64,000 nucleotides of DNA from Streptomyces diacarni. GTDB taxonomy: Bacteria; Actinomycetota; Actinomycetes; Streptomycetales; Streptomycetaceae. The DNA is taken from the NCBI RefSeq assembly GCF_003323715.1, contig NZ_QOIN01000019.1:80712-144711 (forward strand), in the 5' to 3' direction. Both the position numbers and the translations under genes were made by a program. Below are positions 34,254-41,979 of this stretch, one piece after another. Under the pieces are notes generated by a model. It saw only the letters and a list, made by a program, of their open reading frames with translations. It was not told the DNA's origin and searched no databases. Each line of letters opens with the position of its first letter. The first letter of the stretch is position 1.

Positions 34254-35044
34254 AGGATCCGCCCCGGGCTGTGGGCCAGCGCGGCCAGCCCGCGCAGCAC
34301 GGCGTGCGGCACCACCTGGCTGGTGGCCGGATTGCCGGGATCGGGCAGGTGGTTGACCTCGAAGCGGTAGGAGCCGAACGGGCCGTGTGCCTCGATGACG
34401 TGCCGGGTGCGGGTGGCGGCCGGGTCGGCGACGACGCGCACCCGGACGGCGTCCAGGTCGCCGACGGCCAGCGCCACGGAGGCGGCCACATTCGTGGACC
34501 TGGGGAAGTGCGCGGGCACGTCACGGGCCGTGCCCGCCATCACCTCGACGGGCGCTGTCGCGGTACGCAGCCGGTCCAGCAGCCCCTCGTCCATCCACGG
34601 CTGTTCGAGGGTGGCGGGCAGCTTCGTGGTCGTCAGCGACACCTCGGTGAGCGGGCCCATGGAGCGGGCGGCCTGGAGCAGGTCGAGCCCGCCGACGGCG
34701 CCACCGGTGAAGTGCACCCGGCCGGGGGTGGCGGCCAGCAGCCGCTTGGCGAGCTCGTCGTCGGTCAGTGCCCCGGTGGAGGCGACCAGCAGGTCGGTAC
34801 CGGCGCACAGAACCCGCTCGCCCCACTCGCGGACGAACCCCGCACCCGCCGCCTCCACGAGTACGTCGCAGTGGGCCAGCGCCTCCTCGACGGAGGTCTG
34901 CGGGGCGGCCACGGCGTCGCCGAGGGGGCGGTTGTCGACGACGCGGACCAGCGCGGCGCCGGGAACCCGGCCCGCGGCGAGCGCTGTTCCGACGGTGCGG
35001 CCGATGGCTCCCCAGCCGACGAGCCCCACGGCGAGCCGGGTCAT
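34250..35044 (-). CDS. Aspartate-dehydrogenase-like protein (DUF108)
   Basis: This is a 264-residue protein of the L-aspartate dehydrogenase/NadX group. The NAD(P)-binding loop is GLVGWGAIGRTVG. The second domain has FTGGAVGGLDLLQAA and STNVAASVALAVGDLDAVRV, the latter typical of the DUF108 domain. It overlaps its neighbours by four bases on both sides (ATGA and GTGA), so it is firmly part of the operon. Family enzymes oxidise L-aspartate to iminoaspartate. Such activity has no obvious place in an aromatic pathway, which suggests another 2-amino or 2-oxo acid substrate, or a nitrogen-containing growth substrate. Confidence 0.85.
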   Translation of the reverse strand: MTRLAVGLVGWGAIGRTVGTALAAGRVPGAALVRVVDNRPLGDAVAAPQTSVEEALAHCDVLVEAAGAGFVREWGERVLCAGTDLLVASTGALTDDELAKRLLAATPGRVHFTGGAVGGLDLLQAARSMGPLTEVSLTTTKLPATLEQPWMDEGLLDRLRTATAPVEVMAGTARDVPAHFPRSTNVAASVALAVGDLDAVRVRVVADPAATRTRHVIEAHGPFGSYRFEVNHLPDPGNPATSQVVPHAVLRGLAALAHSPGRIL

Positions 35045-36015
35045 GCAGCCACCTCCTGCCCCGCGCTTCGCGAAGGTCGCGCGGCGGCGGGCGGGACGAC
35101 GGGGCTGCCGTCCGCGGTGCCCGCCATGTGGCGGCGGATCAGGGCAGACGGCGGACCCGCTGTGCCCCACAGGTCGGAGAGTTCGGGGGTGCGGCGCCAC
35201 ACCTTGGCGATCCAGCGGTCCTCCTCGACCTGTGCGACCTCCGAGGTGTACTCGCACACCAGCCCGGCGGGGTCGGTGAAGTAGGAGAACGTGTTGTTCC
35301 CCGGCCCGTGCCGTCCAGGGCCCCACTGCGGGACGATGCCGTGGTGCCGCAGCCGGCCGAGGCCGCGCATGAAGTGGTCCACGGACGGCATCTCGTAGGC
35401 CACGTGGTTGAGTGACGCCCAGTCGGCCTGGTTGAAGGCCACGCAGTGGTGGTCGGCGTTGCACCGCAGGAAGGCCATCTGGTGTTCGGACCAGTCCGAG
35501 ACGCGCAGGCCCAGCACCTCGCGGTAGAAGCCGACCGAGGCGTCGATGTCGGTGGTGTTGAGGACCGTGTGCGTCACGCCCACCGGCACGGCCTCCTCCT
35601 GCCCACGCGGCGGAACGGCCCAGGTCTCGGCCGACAGTTCGATCTGCCGTCCCTCGTGGTCGGAAAAGCGCAGCCCGTACCCGCCGCCCACCTGGCCGAG
35701 CGGCCCGGGGCCCGCGTCGGGGACGATCCCGCGCGCCTGGAGCCGCCGCGCCGCCTCGTCCACCTCGGCGGGGGTGCCGACGGCGAAGGAGAGCCGCCCC
35801 AGACCGGTGCGGTCCGACCGGGTCAGCTGGAGCGCGTGGTGCTCCTCGCCGGTGCCGCGCAGCCACCGCGCGCCCCGCTCGGTCTCGACGGTCTGGAGGC
35901 CCCACACCTCCTCGTAGAAGCCGGCGGCCTCCGTGAGGGCCGGGGTCAGCAGTTCGACGGAGCGCAGCGCGCGCAGGCGTGCGATGGGCGCGGAGGGCGC
36001 CGGGGGGTGTGGCAT
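35041..36015 (-). CDS. Two-domain extradiol-type dioxygenase (VOC fold)
   Basis: This is a 324-residue type I extradiol ring-cleavage dioxygenase-like protein with two VOC modules. The first module (about residues 15-125) has lost metal ligands. The second (about 145-265) has the 2-His-1-carboxylate set: His in VGVTHTVLNT, His in SLNHVAYEMPS and Glu in LVCEYTSEVA. A His in GRHGPGNN and a Tyr in FSYFTDP match second-sphere positions. The start is ATG 36015 behind GAGGAGAACGGC. It lies 46 bases after the aldehyde dehydrogenase. It would cleave a catechol-like ring produced after Rieske hydroxylation. Confidence 0.9.
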   Translation of the reverse strand: MPHPPAPSAPIARLRALRSVELLTPALTEAAGFYEEVWGLQTVETERGARWLRGTGEEHHALQLTRSDRTGLGRLSFAVGTPAEVDEAARRLQARGIVPDAGPGPLGQVGGGYGLRFSDHEGRQIELSAETWAVPPRGQEEAVPVGVTHTVLNTTDIDASVGFYREVLGLRVSDWSEHQMAFLRCNADHHCVAFNQADWASLNHVAYEMPSVDHFMRGLGRLRHHGIVPQWGPGRHGPGNNTFSYFTDPAGLVCEYTSEVAQVEEDRWIAKVWRRTPELSDLWGTAGPPSALIRRHMAGTADGSPVVPPAAARPSRSAGQEVAA

Positions 36016-36061
36016 GCCGTTCTCCTCAGGTACGGGTGAGCGGTGCGGGTCCTGGCGGAAC

Positions 36062-37549
36062 TCAGGAGGCCCAGGGGAGGGGGGCTGGTGAGGTGCCCCA
36101 GTAGACGGACTTCTGGCGCTGGTAGGCGCGGATGGCGTCGCGGCCCTTCTCGGTGCCCAGGCCGCTGTCCTTCGTCCCGCCGAACGGGGTGGAGATGCTG
36201 AACTGCTTGTAGGTGTTGATCCAGACGGTTCCGGCCTCCACCCGCCGGGCCAGCCGCCAGGCGGCCAGCGGGTCCCGGGTCCAGATGCCGCAGGCGAGGC
36301 CGTAGACGGTGCCGTTGGCCTGGCGGACCAGATCGTCCTCGTCGTCGTAGGGGAAGGCCACCAGGACGGGGCCGAAGATCTCCTCCTGGCACACCCGCGC
36401 GGTGGGGGGCAGCCCGTCGATGACGGTGGGCAGGTAGTAGGCGCCGCGGTCGTAGGGCTCACCTGCGGGGGCGCTGCCGCCGCACAGGACGCGTCCGCCC
36501 TCCTGCCGCGCGAGCCGCACCCAGGCCGCGACGGTGTCCCGGTGCTCGCGGTGGACCAGCGGCGCCACCTGGCTGTCCGGGGCGGTGCCGGGGCCGACGC
36601 GCAGCGCCCGCACCCGTTCCACGAGCGTGCCGAGGAACTCCTCGTACAGCTCCCGGGCGACGAACAGCCGCGACCCGGCGACGCAGGACTGGCCGCTGGA
36701 GGAGAAGACGCCGAACATCACCCCGGCGAGGGCCGACTCGAGGTCCGCGTCGGCCCGGACGATGGTCGGCGACTTGCCGCCCAGTTCCAACGACGCCGGA
36801 ACCAGCTTCCGCGCGGCCACCTCGGCGAGTTCGCGCCCCGTGCGCGTGCCCCCGGTGAAACCGATCCTGCCGACCAGCGGGTGCTGTGCGAGCGCCGCAC
36901 CGATGGTGCGCCCCGAGCCGGGCAGCACCGAGAGCAGGGCCGCGGGCAGGCCGCGCTCGGCGAGCGCCGTGCTGACCAGCCGGCCGAGGGCGAGGGAGAC
37001 CAGGGGCGTCCACTGGGCGGGCTTGAGCAGCACGGCGTTGCCCGCGGCCAGCGCCGGGGCGAGCTTTTGCGCGTCGCTGGCGACGGGCGAGTTCCAGGGG
37101 TTGATGGCGGCGACCACCCCGATGGGCTCATGGACGCTCAGCGACAGATACGGGCCGCGCGAGGGCGTGAGCGAGTCCTCGGCCGTCTCCAGCGCGGCCG
37201 CCGTGTAGCGGAAGGTGCCGGCCGCGCTGTGGGCGAGGGCGCGGGTCTCGGCGAGGGTCTTGCCGGTGTCGGCTGTCTGGAGTGCGGCCAGTTCCTCGGC
37301 CGCCTCCTCGACCAGGTCCCCGATCCGGTGGAGCAGCCTCGCCCGCTCGTGCGGCAGCAGGTCCCGCCAGGCGGGGTCGGCCGCCGCGCCGGCCGCCGCG
37401 CGCGCCGCCTCGTCCACGTCGCGCTCGGAGGCCGCGTGGAGGGTGGCGAGGACGGTGCCGTCGGCGGGGTCGGTGGTCTCGGTCAACTCGCCCTCTCCGC
37501 GCCGCCACTGTCCCGCGATGAGGATCTCGTCGGCTGGGATGCGCGGCAT
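36062..37549 (-). CDS. Aldehyde dehydrogenase (hydroxymuconic-semialdehyde-type)
   Basis: This NAD-dependent aldehyde dehydrogenase has about 495 residues. The catalytic Glu is in ASLELGGKSPTIV and the nucleophilic Cys in SSGQSCVAGSRLF; the cofactor-pocket segments VVAAINPWNSP and FTGGTRTGRELAE are intact. I start it at MPRIPADEIL (37549), six bases behind GGAGG, rather than at 37591. It is the first gene of the minus-strand operon, with a 13-bp operator 54 bases upstream of the start. It may oxidise a semialdehyde from ring cleavage. Specificity cannot be fixed from sequence. Confidence 0.92.
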   Translation of the reverse strand: MPRIPADEILIAGQWRRGEGELTETTDPADGTVLATLHAASERDVDEAARAAAGAAADPAWRDLLPHERARLLHRIGDLVEEAAEELAALQTADTGKTLAETRALAHSAAGTFRYTAAALETAEDSLTPSRGPYLSLSVHEPIGVVAAINPWNSPVASDAQKLAPALAAGNAVLLKPAQWTPLVSLALGRLVSTALAERGLPAALLSVLPGSGRTIGAALAQHPLVGRIGFTGGTRTGRELAEVAARKLVPASLELGGKSPTIVRADADLESALAGVMFGVFSSSGQSCVAGSRLFVARELYEEFLGTLVERVRALRVGPGTAPDSQVAPLVHREHRDTVAAWVRLARQEGGRVLCGGSAPAGEPYDRGAYYLPTVIDGLPPTARVCQEEIFGPVLVAFPYDDEDDLVRQANGTVYGLACGIWTRDPLAAWRLARRVEAGTVWINTYKQFSISTPFGGTKDSGLGTEKGRDAIRAYQRQKSVYWGTSPAPLPWAS

Positions 37550-37602
37550 CTGGGACCTCCAAGAGGTGGGGGCGTGGGCTGTGTTGCTCAAGCGCTAGAA
37601 AT

Positions 37603-37615
37603 CTAAGGGCTTAAC
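37603..37615. promoter_or_regulatory. 13-bp MarR-type operator, copy 2 (before the catabolic operon)
   Basis: CTAAGGGCTTAAC lies upstream of the aldehyde dehydrogenase start, in an AT-richer patch (37590-37620). It matches copy 1 at 10 of 13 positions and the complement of copy 3 at 11 of 13. Confidence 0.7.
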
Positions 37616-37694
37616 TATTCACTCGCAAGAGGCGAGCCGGATCGATTTTCCCCAGCACGACGTCTTGACGCTCGCCGCCGGGGGAGCTGTAGAA

Positions 37695-37707
37695 CTTAAG
37701 CCCTAAG
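37695..37707. promoter_or_regulatory. 13-bp MarR-type operator, copy 3 (before the MFS gene)
   Basis: CTTAAGCCCTAAG, the complement of CTTAGGGCTTAAG, lies in the divergent region between the catabolic operon and the MFS gene. Its centre is 92 bases from copy 2. Each promoter of the divergent pair would then have its own site. Confidence 0.7.
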
Positions 37708-37857
37708 AGGCTTTGTGCTTACCCAGTAGCCAGCTCGGGGCCAGGCCGCCGACCGGCCCTGCCCGCCCCCGCACCCCGCATGCCGCGCCCCTCCTGACGG
37801 GGCCCGATCCGCTCCCCTCGGTCACCACGGACGGCGGCGGAGCCGGAGGACTCCTCC

Positions 37858-39309
37858 ATGACGCTCGACGCACACGACGCACACCCGTTCCCGCCGAAAC
37901 CGCCCCCGCCCCGCACCGTGCCCGCCGACGTGGCCGCCAGGTTCGAGCGTCTGCCGCTCTCCCGCTGGCACGTCACCGTGCGGCTGATCGTCGGAGTGGT
38001 CACCTTCTTCGAGGCCTTCGACCAGCTGCTGATCGCCTACGCGCTGCCGCAACTGCGCCAGGAATGGCACCTGGACACGGCGCACTCCACGATGCTGCTG
38101 ACCGTCGGCTCGGTCGGCATGCTGGTCGGCGCCGTGGTCTCCGGGCGCCTGGCCGACCGGTACGGCCGCGTACGGGTCATCGCCGCCTGCATCGGCGTCT
38201 CAGGGGCGTGCAACCTGCTGCTGACGCTGTGCACCGCGCCGGAACCCTTCATGGCGGCCCGCTTCGTCCAGGGCCTCGCCATCGGCGGAGAGGTGCCCGT
38301 CGCCGCCACCTTCATCGCGGAGATCACCCGCAGCCATCGCCGCGGCCGCTTCGTCCTGCTGTACGAACTCGTCTTCCCCGCGGGCCTCACCGTCGGCGCC
38401 CTGCTCGCCGCCTGGCTGGTTCCCCTGCTGGGCTGGCGCTGGATGTTCGGCATCGCGGCACTGCCCGGGCTCCTGTGCCTCCTCGTCCGGCACCGGGTCC
38501 CCGAGTCCCCCCGCTGGCTGGCCGACCACGGCCGCCCCGACGAGGCGCTGCGCGTGATGGCCCGGATCGAGACCGAGGTGGAGAAGACCACAGGCTCCCC
38601 GCTGCCGCCTCCCGCCGTGCCGCACCCGGTCACGGCGCCGGCGCCTGCGCCTGCGCCGGCGCCGACGCCGACGCAGGACGGCGACCGGCCCCGGGGCGGA
38701 CTGCGTGAACTGCTGTCCGGGCCCTACCGGCGCCGCACCGTGGTCGTCGGGATGCTGTGGTTCGCCGGATACTTCGTCAACTACGGCATCACCTCGTGGC
38801 TCCCGACCATCTACGAGACCCGCTACGACCTCCCCCTTTCCGACGCGCTCCGCTACTCGACCGTCACCTCGTGCGCGGGACTCCTCGGCTGCGCACTGGT
38901 CGCCCTCACGGTCGACGCCGTCGGCCGCCGCCGCACTGTCACCGGCTGCCTGGGACTCGCCGCCGCCGCACTGCTCGCCCTCGGCCTGTTCGGCGGCGAC
39001 TCGCCGGTGCACGTCCTGGTGTGGACGTCGCTGGCCGCCGTCTTCTTCTTCGGCTCCAACATCTGCCTCTACCTCTACACACCAGAGCTGTTCCCCACCC
39101 GCATGCGCGCCCTGGGCAGCAGCGTCGGCGGCGCCCTCAACCGGGTCGGTGTCATCTCGGGCCCGATCGTCGTCGGCGCCGTCTACGCGGGAGGGCGGCT
39201 CGGAGCCGTCTTCCTCGGCCTGGCCGCCGTCGCCGCCGTCGGGGCGCTCACCGCGGGACTCGGCGCGGAAGAGACCGCTGGACGCCGGTTGGAGGACATC
39301 GCACCGTGA
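37858..39309 (+). CDS. MFS transporter divergent from the catabolic operon
   Basis: This is a 483-residue, twelve-helix transporter of the sugar-porter/aromatic-acid:H+ symporter type. The signature between helices 2 and 3 is GRLADRYGRVRVIAAC, and between 8 and 9 VDAVGRRRTVTGC. RFVQGLAIGGEVPVAATFIAE is the typical helix 4-5 region, and PESPRWL and PELFPTRMRALG are sugar-porter features. The central loop has an Ala-Pro repeat (APAPAPAPAPTPT), encoded by repetitive GC-rich DNA at 38636-38674. It is read divergently from the operon with operator copy 3 in its promoter. It probably imports the pathway substrate. Confidence 0.92.
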   Translation: MTLDAHDAHPFPPKPPPPRTVPADVAARFERLPLSRWHVTVRLIVGVVTFFEAFDQLLIAYALPQLRQEWHLDTAHSTMLLTVGSVGMLVGAVVSGRLADRYGRVRVIAACIGVSGACNLLLTLCTAPEPFMAARFVQGLAIGGEVPVAATFIAEITRSHRRGRFVLLYELVFPAGLTVGALLAAWLVPLLGWRWMFGIAALPGLLCLLVRHRVPESPRWLADHGRPDEALRVMARIETEVEKTTGSPLPPPAVPHPVTAPAPAPAPAPTPTQDGDRPRGGLRELLSGPYRRRTVVVGMLWFAGYFVNYGITSWLPTIYETRYDLPLSDALRYSTVTSCAGLLGCALVALTVDAVGRRRTVTGCLGLAAAALLALGLFGGDSPVHVLVWTSLAAVFFFGSNICLYLYTPELFPTRMRALGSSVGGALNRVGVISGPIVVGAVYAGGRLGAVFLGLAAVAAVGALTAGLGAEETAGRRLEDIAP

Positions 39310-39530
39310 TGGGACAGCGCGCCACGCCGGGTTCGAGCGACCTCTCGGCCGTTCGCGATCGTTTCTCTCTGGTGATGACCGGTATCTCCGTGTAGCGTCT
39401 GGGGCAGATGTCGTGGTTCGCCGTACCTGCCCGCGCTCCGGCGTGGGCTTTGTGTTGTGCAGCGCGGGGCCAGGGCGATCACCTCCGGGTCCGCGCGGTG
39501 CGGACCCGATATCGACTGAGAGGCACCAGC

Positions 39531-39734
39531 ATGGCCAGCGGAACCGTCAAGTGGTTCAACGCCGAAAAGGGCTTCGGCTTCATCGCCCAGGAAGGCGGGG
39601 GCCCCGACGTCTTCGCGCACTACTCGAACATCAACGCCACCGGTTTCCGCGAGCTCCAGGAGGGTCAGGCCGTCACCTTCGACGTAACGCAGGGCAAGAA
39701 GGGCCCTCAGGCCGAGAACATCACCGTGGCCTGA
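39531..39734 (+). CDS. cspA: Cold-shock domain protein
   Basis: This is a 67-residue single-stranded nucleic-acid-binding protein. The RNP motifs are KGFGFIAQ and VFAHYSNI in the conserved order after [12 protein letters not shown]. It is the full length of the family. The frame is open upstream to 39408, but homology starts at ATG 39531. The preceding 220 bases contain no gene and may be a long leader, as in other cold-shock mRNAs. A strong terminator follows at 39793-39826. It acts as an RNA chaperone by family knowledge. Confidence 0.96.
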   Translation: MASGTVKWFNAEKGFGFIAQEGGGPDVFAHYSNINATGFRELQEGQAVTFDVTQGKKGPQAENITVA

Positions 39735-39792
39735 TCAGGGCCATGGGCGAGCGCGCACGCCACACGTGACGCGCTCGAACCGCGCACAGCAG

Positions 39793-39826
39793 GGGCCGGC
39801 CGTACGCAGACCGCGGCGGCCGGCCC
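39793..39826 (+). terminator. Terminator of the cold-shock gene
   Basis: GGGCCGGCCG (39793-39802) and CGGCCGGCCC (39817-39826) form a perfect ten-base stem 58 bases after the stop. It may serve both strands, as a convergent gene ends at 39898. Confidence 0.65.
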
Positions 39827-39897
39827 GCATCTCCCGCGTGACGGCGAAGGCCGCCACCGCGCCCTCCCGGGGCGGTGCTCCCACGCGGTGCACCGCG

Positions 39898-40731
39898 TCA
39901 CACGCACTTGCCGGACAGCCAGGCCTTGAAGTCCTCGGTCCACGAGGTGGCCATCCTGACCGAACGCGTGGGAGAGCCGAGCTGCGACAGGTTGTCCTGC
40001 CACGACGCGTAGTTGCCGGAGGCCGCCGGAGGCGGCTCCTCCCAGCCGATCCCGTCGACCCACGCCGGGTGTGCCGTGAGCGCGGCGCCGAGCCCGGCTG
40101 CCTCGAGGCGCTTGACGAGCTCGGGTTCGAGCGCGGTGTCGTGGGTGAACATCATGATCTCCTGGGAGGGCATCCGCTCCGCCATCGGCGCGATGATCTC
40201 GTTCCAGGCCCTGTCGCGAATGGCCGCGTCACTGTGGAGCAGCGACTGCCGCGCCTCACCCTTGAGCTCCACCAGCGGCACCAGACCCTTGGCCTTGGCG
40301 TCATCGAGCCACTCGCGGAAGGTGTACACGGTCTCTCCGCTGTACGGGCCGCGCGTGATCGTACGGCCCTTGAGCTGATCCGCGCCCGTCGCCCACCACA
40401 GCTCAGTGATGGGCGTTCGGGTGCCGGTCAGCCCGTTGGTCGTGGTGTTGTGCCACATCACGCCCTTGGTGCCGTTCCTGGTGAGCTGCAGGTCGGCCTC
40501 CACGCCACCGGCGCCCCAGCTCTTCTGCTGGGCGAGGGCCTCGGGGTTGTTCGGCTGGCGTATCCGATCGCGGTCCCAGGGGTCGGCCCCGGTCGGGTAA
40601 CCGCCGTGACCGAAGATCGTCGGACAGACCGGATCCGCCGGATCCGCCGCGGCCCCGGCGGGGCCCGCCTGTGCCGTCCCGAGCAACAGCGCCGCGCCCA
40701 TGGCGGCGGCGCCCCATCTCCCCAGCTTCAT
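39898..40731 (-). CDS. Secreted glycerophosphodiester phosphodiesterase-like protein
   Basis: This is a 277-residue exported protein of the GDPD fold. The signal peptide reads MKLGRWGAAAMGAALLLGTA, cut near AGAAA. The family start is TIFGHGGYP (instead of AHRG), then GVEADLQLTRNGTKGVMWHN supplies the Glu-Asp and His of the active site. Lys/Glu in LVPLVELKGE fits the metal-binding ELK motif. Family members hydrolyse glycerophosphodiesters from lipids or teichoic acids outside the cell. The ATG at 40731 is chosen because the signal peptide begins there. A 26-base duplication of the start region lies just upstream (see separate entry). Confidence 0.85.
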   Translation of the reverse strand: MKLGRWGAAAMGAALLLGTAQAGPAGAAADPADPVCPTIFGHGGYPTGADPWDRDRIRQPNNPEALAQQKSWGAGGVEADLQLTRNGTKGVMWHNTTTNGLTGTRTPITELWWATGADQLKGRTITRGPYSGETVYTFREWLDDAKAKGLVPLVELKGEARQSLLHSDAAIRDRAWNEIIAPMAERMPSQEIMMFTHDTALEPELVKRLEAAGLGAALTAHPAWVDGIGWEEPPPAASGNYASWQDNLSQLGSPTRSVRMATSWTEDFKAWLSGKCV

Positions 40732-40771
40732 CGCGGTCCCCCTCGGCCCAGCTTCATCGCGGACCCTCGGC
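40721..40771 (-). repeat. 26-bp tandem duplication creating a 9-codon leader frame
   Basis: The stretch 40721-40746 is repeated at 40747-40771 with one mismatch and one missing base. It contains the start codon and first codons of the phosphodiesterase gene (ATGAAGCTGG). Because the offset is 26 bases, the upstream ATG (40757) is out of frame. It reads nine codons, MKLGRGGPR, and stops at a TGA that overlaps the real ATG (ATGA). Confidence 0.7.
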
Positions 40772-40992
40772 TCTGTCCCCCGCACACCGGGGGAGCGCTG
40801 CCGCAGCATAGGGGCGCCAGGGGCGGTGCGTAACCCATCGGGCTTTACCAACTGACGTACGCAGGTGACTGGTTGGGCGCTCCCTGGTGCGTTGTACAGG
40901 CCGCGCGAGTGACCGGTGTGTCAGGTCAGCCTTCACTGTCCTCGCCAAGGCCACGACCGACGCCACGGCGAGTGGCGTGCGTCAGCGGCGTG

Positions 40993-41340
40993 TCATCGAT
41001 GGCCCAGCACGTTGACCACCCGACCGTTGGGATCGCGGACGAAGAATCGCCGCACCCCCCACTCCTCGTCCTGCAGGGGGTGCACGATCTCCGCGCCGCT
41101 GCCACGCACCGCCGCGTAGACCGCTTCCACATCGTCCACCTCGACGCTCATGTCCGGCACGACGGGCGCGGTCTCGTCGCGGCTCATGAAGGTGACCTGC
41201 GCGGTGGGGTTGGTAGGAGAGGCGAGCGTCATGACCCAGCCGAGGTTCATGACCTCCTCGAACCCGAGAAGCCCGTAGAAGTCACGGCTCTCCTCCATGG
41301 CCTCTGACCTGATGTCGGGCATGGCCCGGCGGATCGACAT
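40993..41340 (-). CDS. VOC/glyoxalase-fold protein
   Basis: This is a 115-residue single-module vicinal-oxygen-chelate protein. It has the paired beta-alpha-beta pattern FYGLLGFEEVMNLGW and VEVDDVEAVYAAVRGSGAE, ending RRFFVRDPNGRVVNVLGH. The position of the metal Glu in the last strand (usually NLxE) is occupied by Asn-Val-Leu, so it may be a binding protein rather than a metalloenzyme. The start is the ATG at 41340, six bases behind AAGGAG. The HxlR regulator gene lies 68 bases upstream on the same strand and probably controls it. Confidence 0.85.
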   Translation of the reverse strand: MSIRRAMPDIRSEAMEESRDFYGLLGFEEVMNLGWVMTLASPTNPTAQVTFMSRDETAPVVPDMSVEVDDVEAVYAAVRGSGAEIVHPLQDEEWGVRRFFVRDPNGRVVNVLGHR

Positions 41341-41369
41341 GAACAACTCCTTCTGGCAGGCGGACGCGC

Positions 41370-41405
41370 ATGTGTCGGTGAGCCGCGTGTGTCGGTGAAC
41401 CGCGA
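41370..41405. repeat. Two copies of a 17-bp direct repeat
   Basis: TGTCGGTGAGCCGCGTG is followed at once by TGTCGGTGAACCGCGAG. The pair lies between the HxlR gene and the VOC gene on the minus strand. Direct repeats here could be binding sites or a slippage product. Confidence 0.5.
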
Positions 41406-41408
41406 GTG

Positions 41409-41792
41409 TCAGGTGTCGAAGCGTCGGCGCGAGACCTCGATGTCACCGAGATACCGGTGGGTCCAGTCACACATACCGTCGACGGTCGCCCGAAGGGCCT
41501 GCCCCGGCTCGGTGAGCGTGTACTCGACGCGCGGGGGCACGGTGGGGTGCACGTTCCGCTCGACCAGACCGTTGCGCTCCAGCATGCGCAGGTTCTGGGT
41601 GAGCATCTTGTGGCTGATGCCCTCGACCGCGTTCCGCAACGCGCTGAAGCGCAGCGTGCCCTCACCGAGGGACTCGATGATCAGGAACGCCCACTTGTTG
41701 GCGATGTCGGAGAAGATCTCCCGCGCCAGGGAGTCCGCGCGCGTCAAATCTGCTTCGTCGGGCGCACCCTTGTGCTGCTTGGCCACCACCAT
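41409..41792 (-). CDS. HxlR-family transcriptional regulator
   Basis: This is a 127-residue winged-helix regulator. FSDIANKWAFLIIESLGEGTLRFSAL begins the HxlR core when read across residues 27-53, with ISHKMLTQNLRMLERNGLV as the recognition region and YTLTEPGQAL the wing. The usual effector-sensing Cys near the N-terminus is absent. It lies 68 bases upstream of the VOC-fold gene. HxlR proteins often respond to reactive electrophiles or aldehydes. The target is likely its own promoter and the VOC gene. Confidence 0.92.
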   Translation of the reverse strand: MVVAKQHKGAPDEADLTRADSLAREIFSDIANKWAFLIIESLGEGTLRFSALRNAVEGISHKMLTQNLRMLERNGLVERNVHPTVPPRVEYTLTEPGQALRATVDGMCDWTHRYLGDIEVSRRRFDT

Positions 41793-41979
41793 GCGCCTCC
41801 CCAGCCACCGAAATCAGCGGTCTTCCCTGTCGAAGAGCACTCTCTTACAGAACTCCAGTCACCACAAGAGACCGCCGCGCAGCTGCCGTCCAGTCGCCGT
41901 CTCCGCCGGGGCAGCCCGCGACGACCGCGCGCCGCGCACGTGTGCGACCCCGTGGGGGCGAGGCTGCGAGACTGCTGGG

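Noticed and set aside
38636..38674. GC-rich repeat in the MFS gene considered as a mobile or regulatory repeat
   Set aside because: It stays in frame and encodes an Ala-Pro linker in the central cytoplasmic loop, a common place for such runs.
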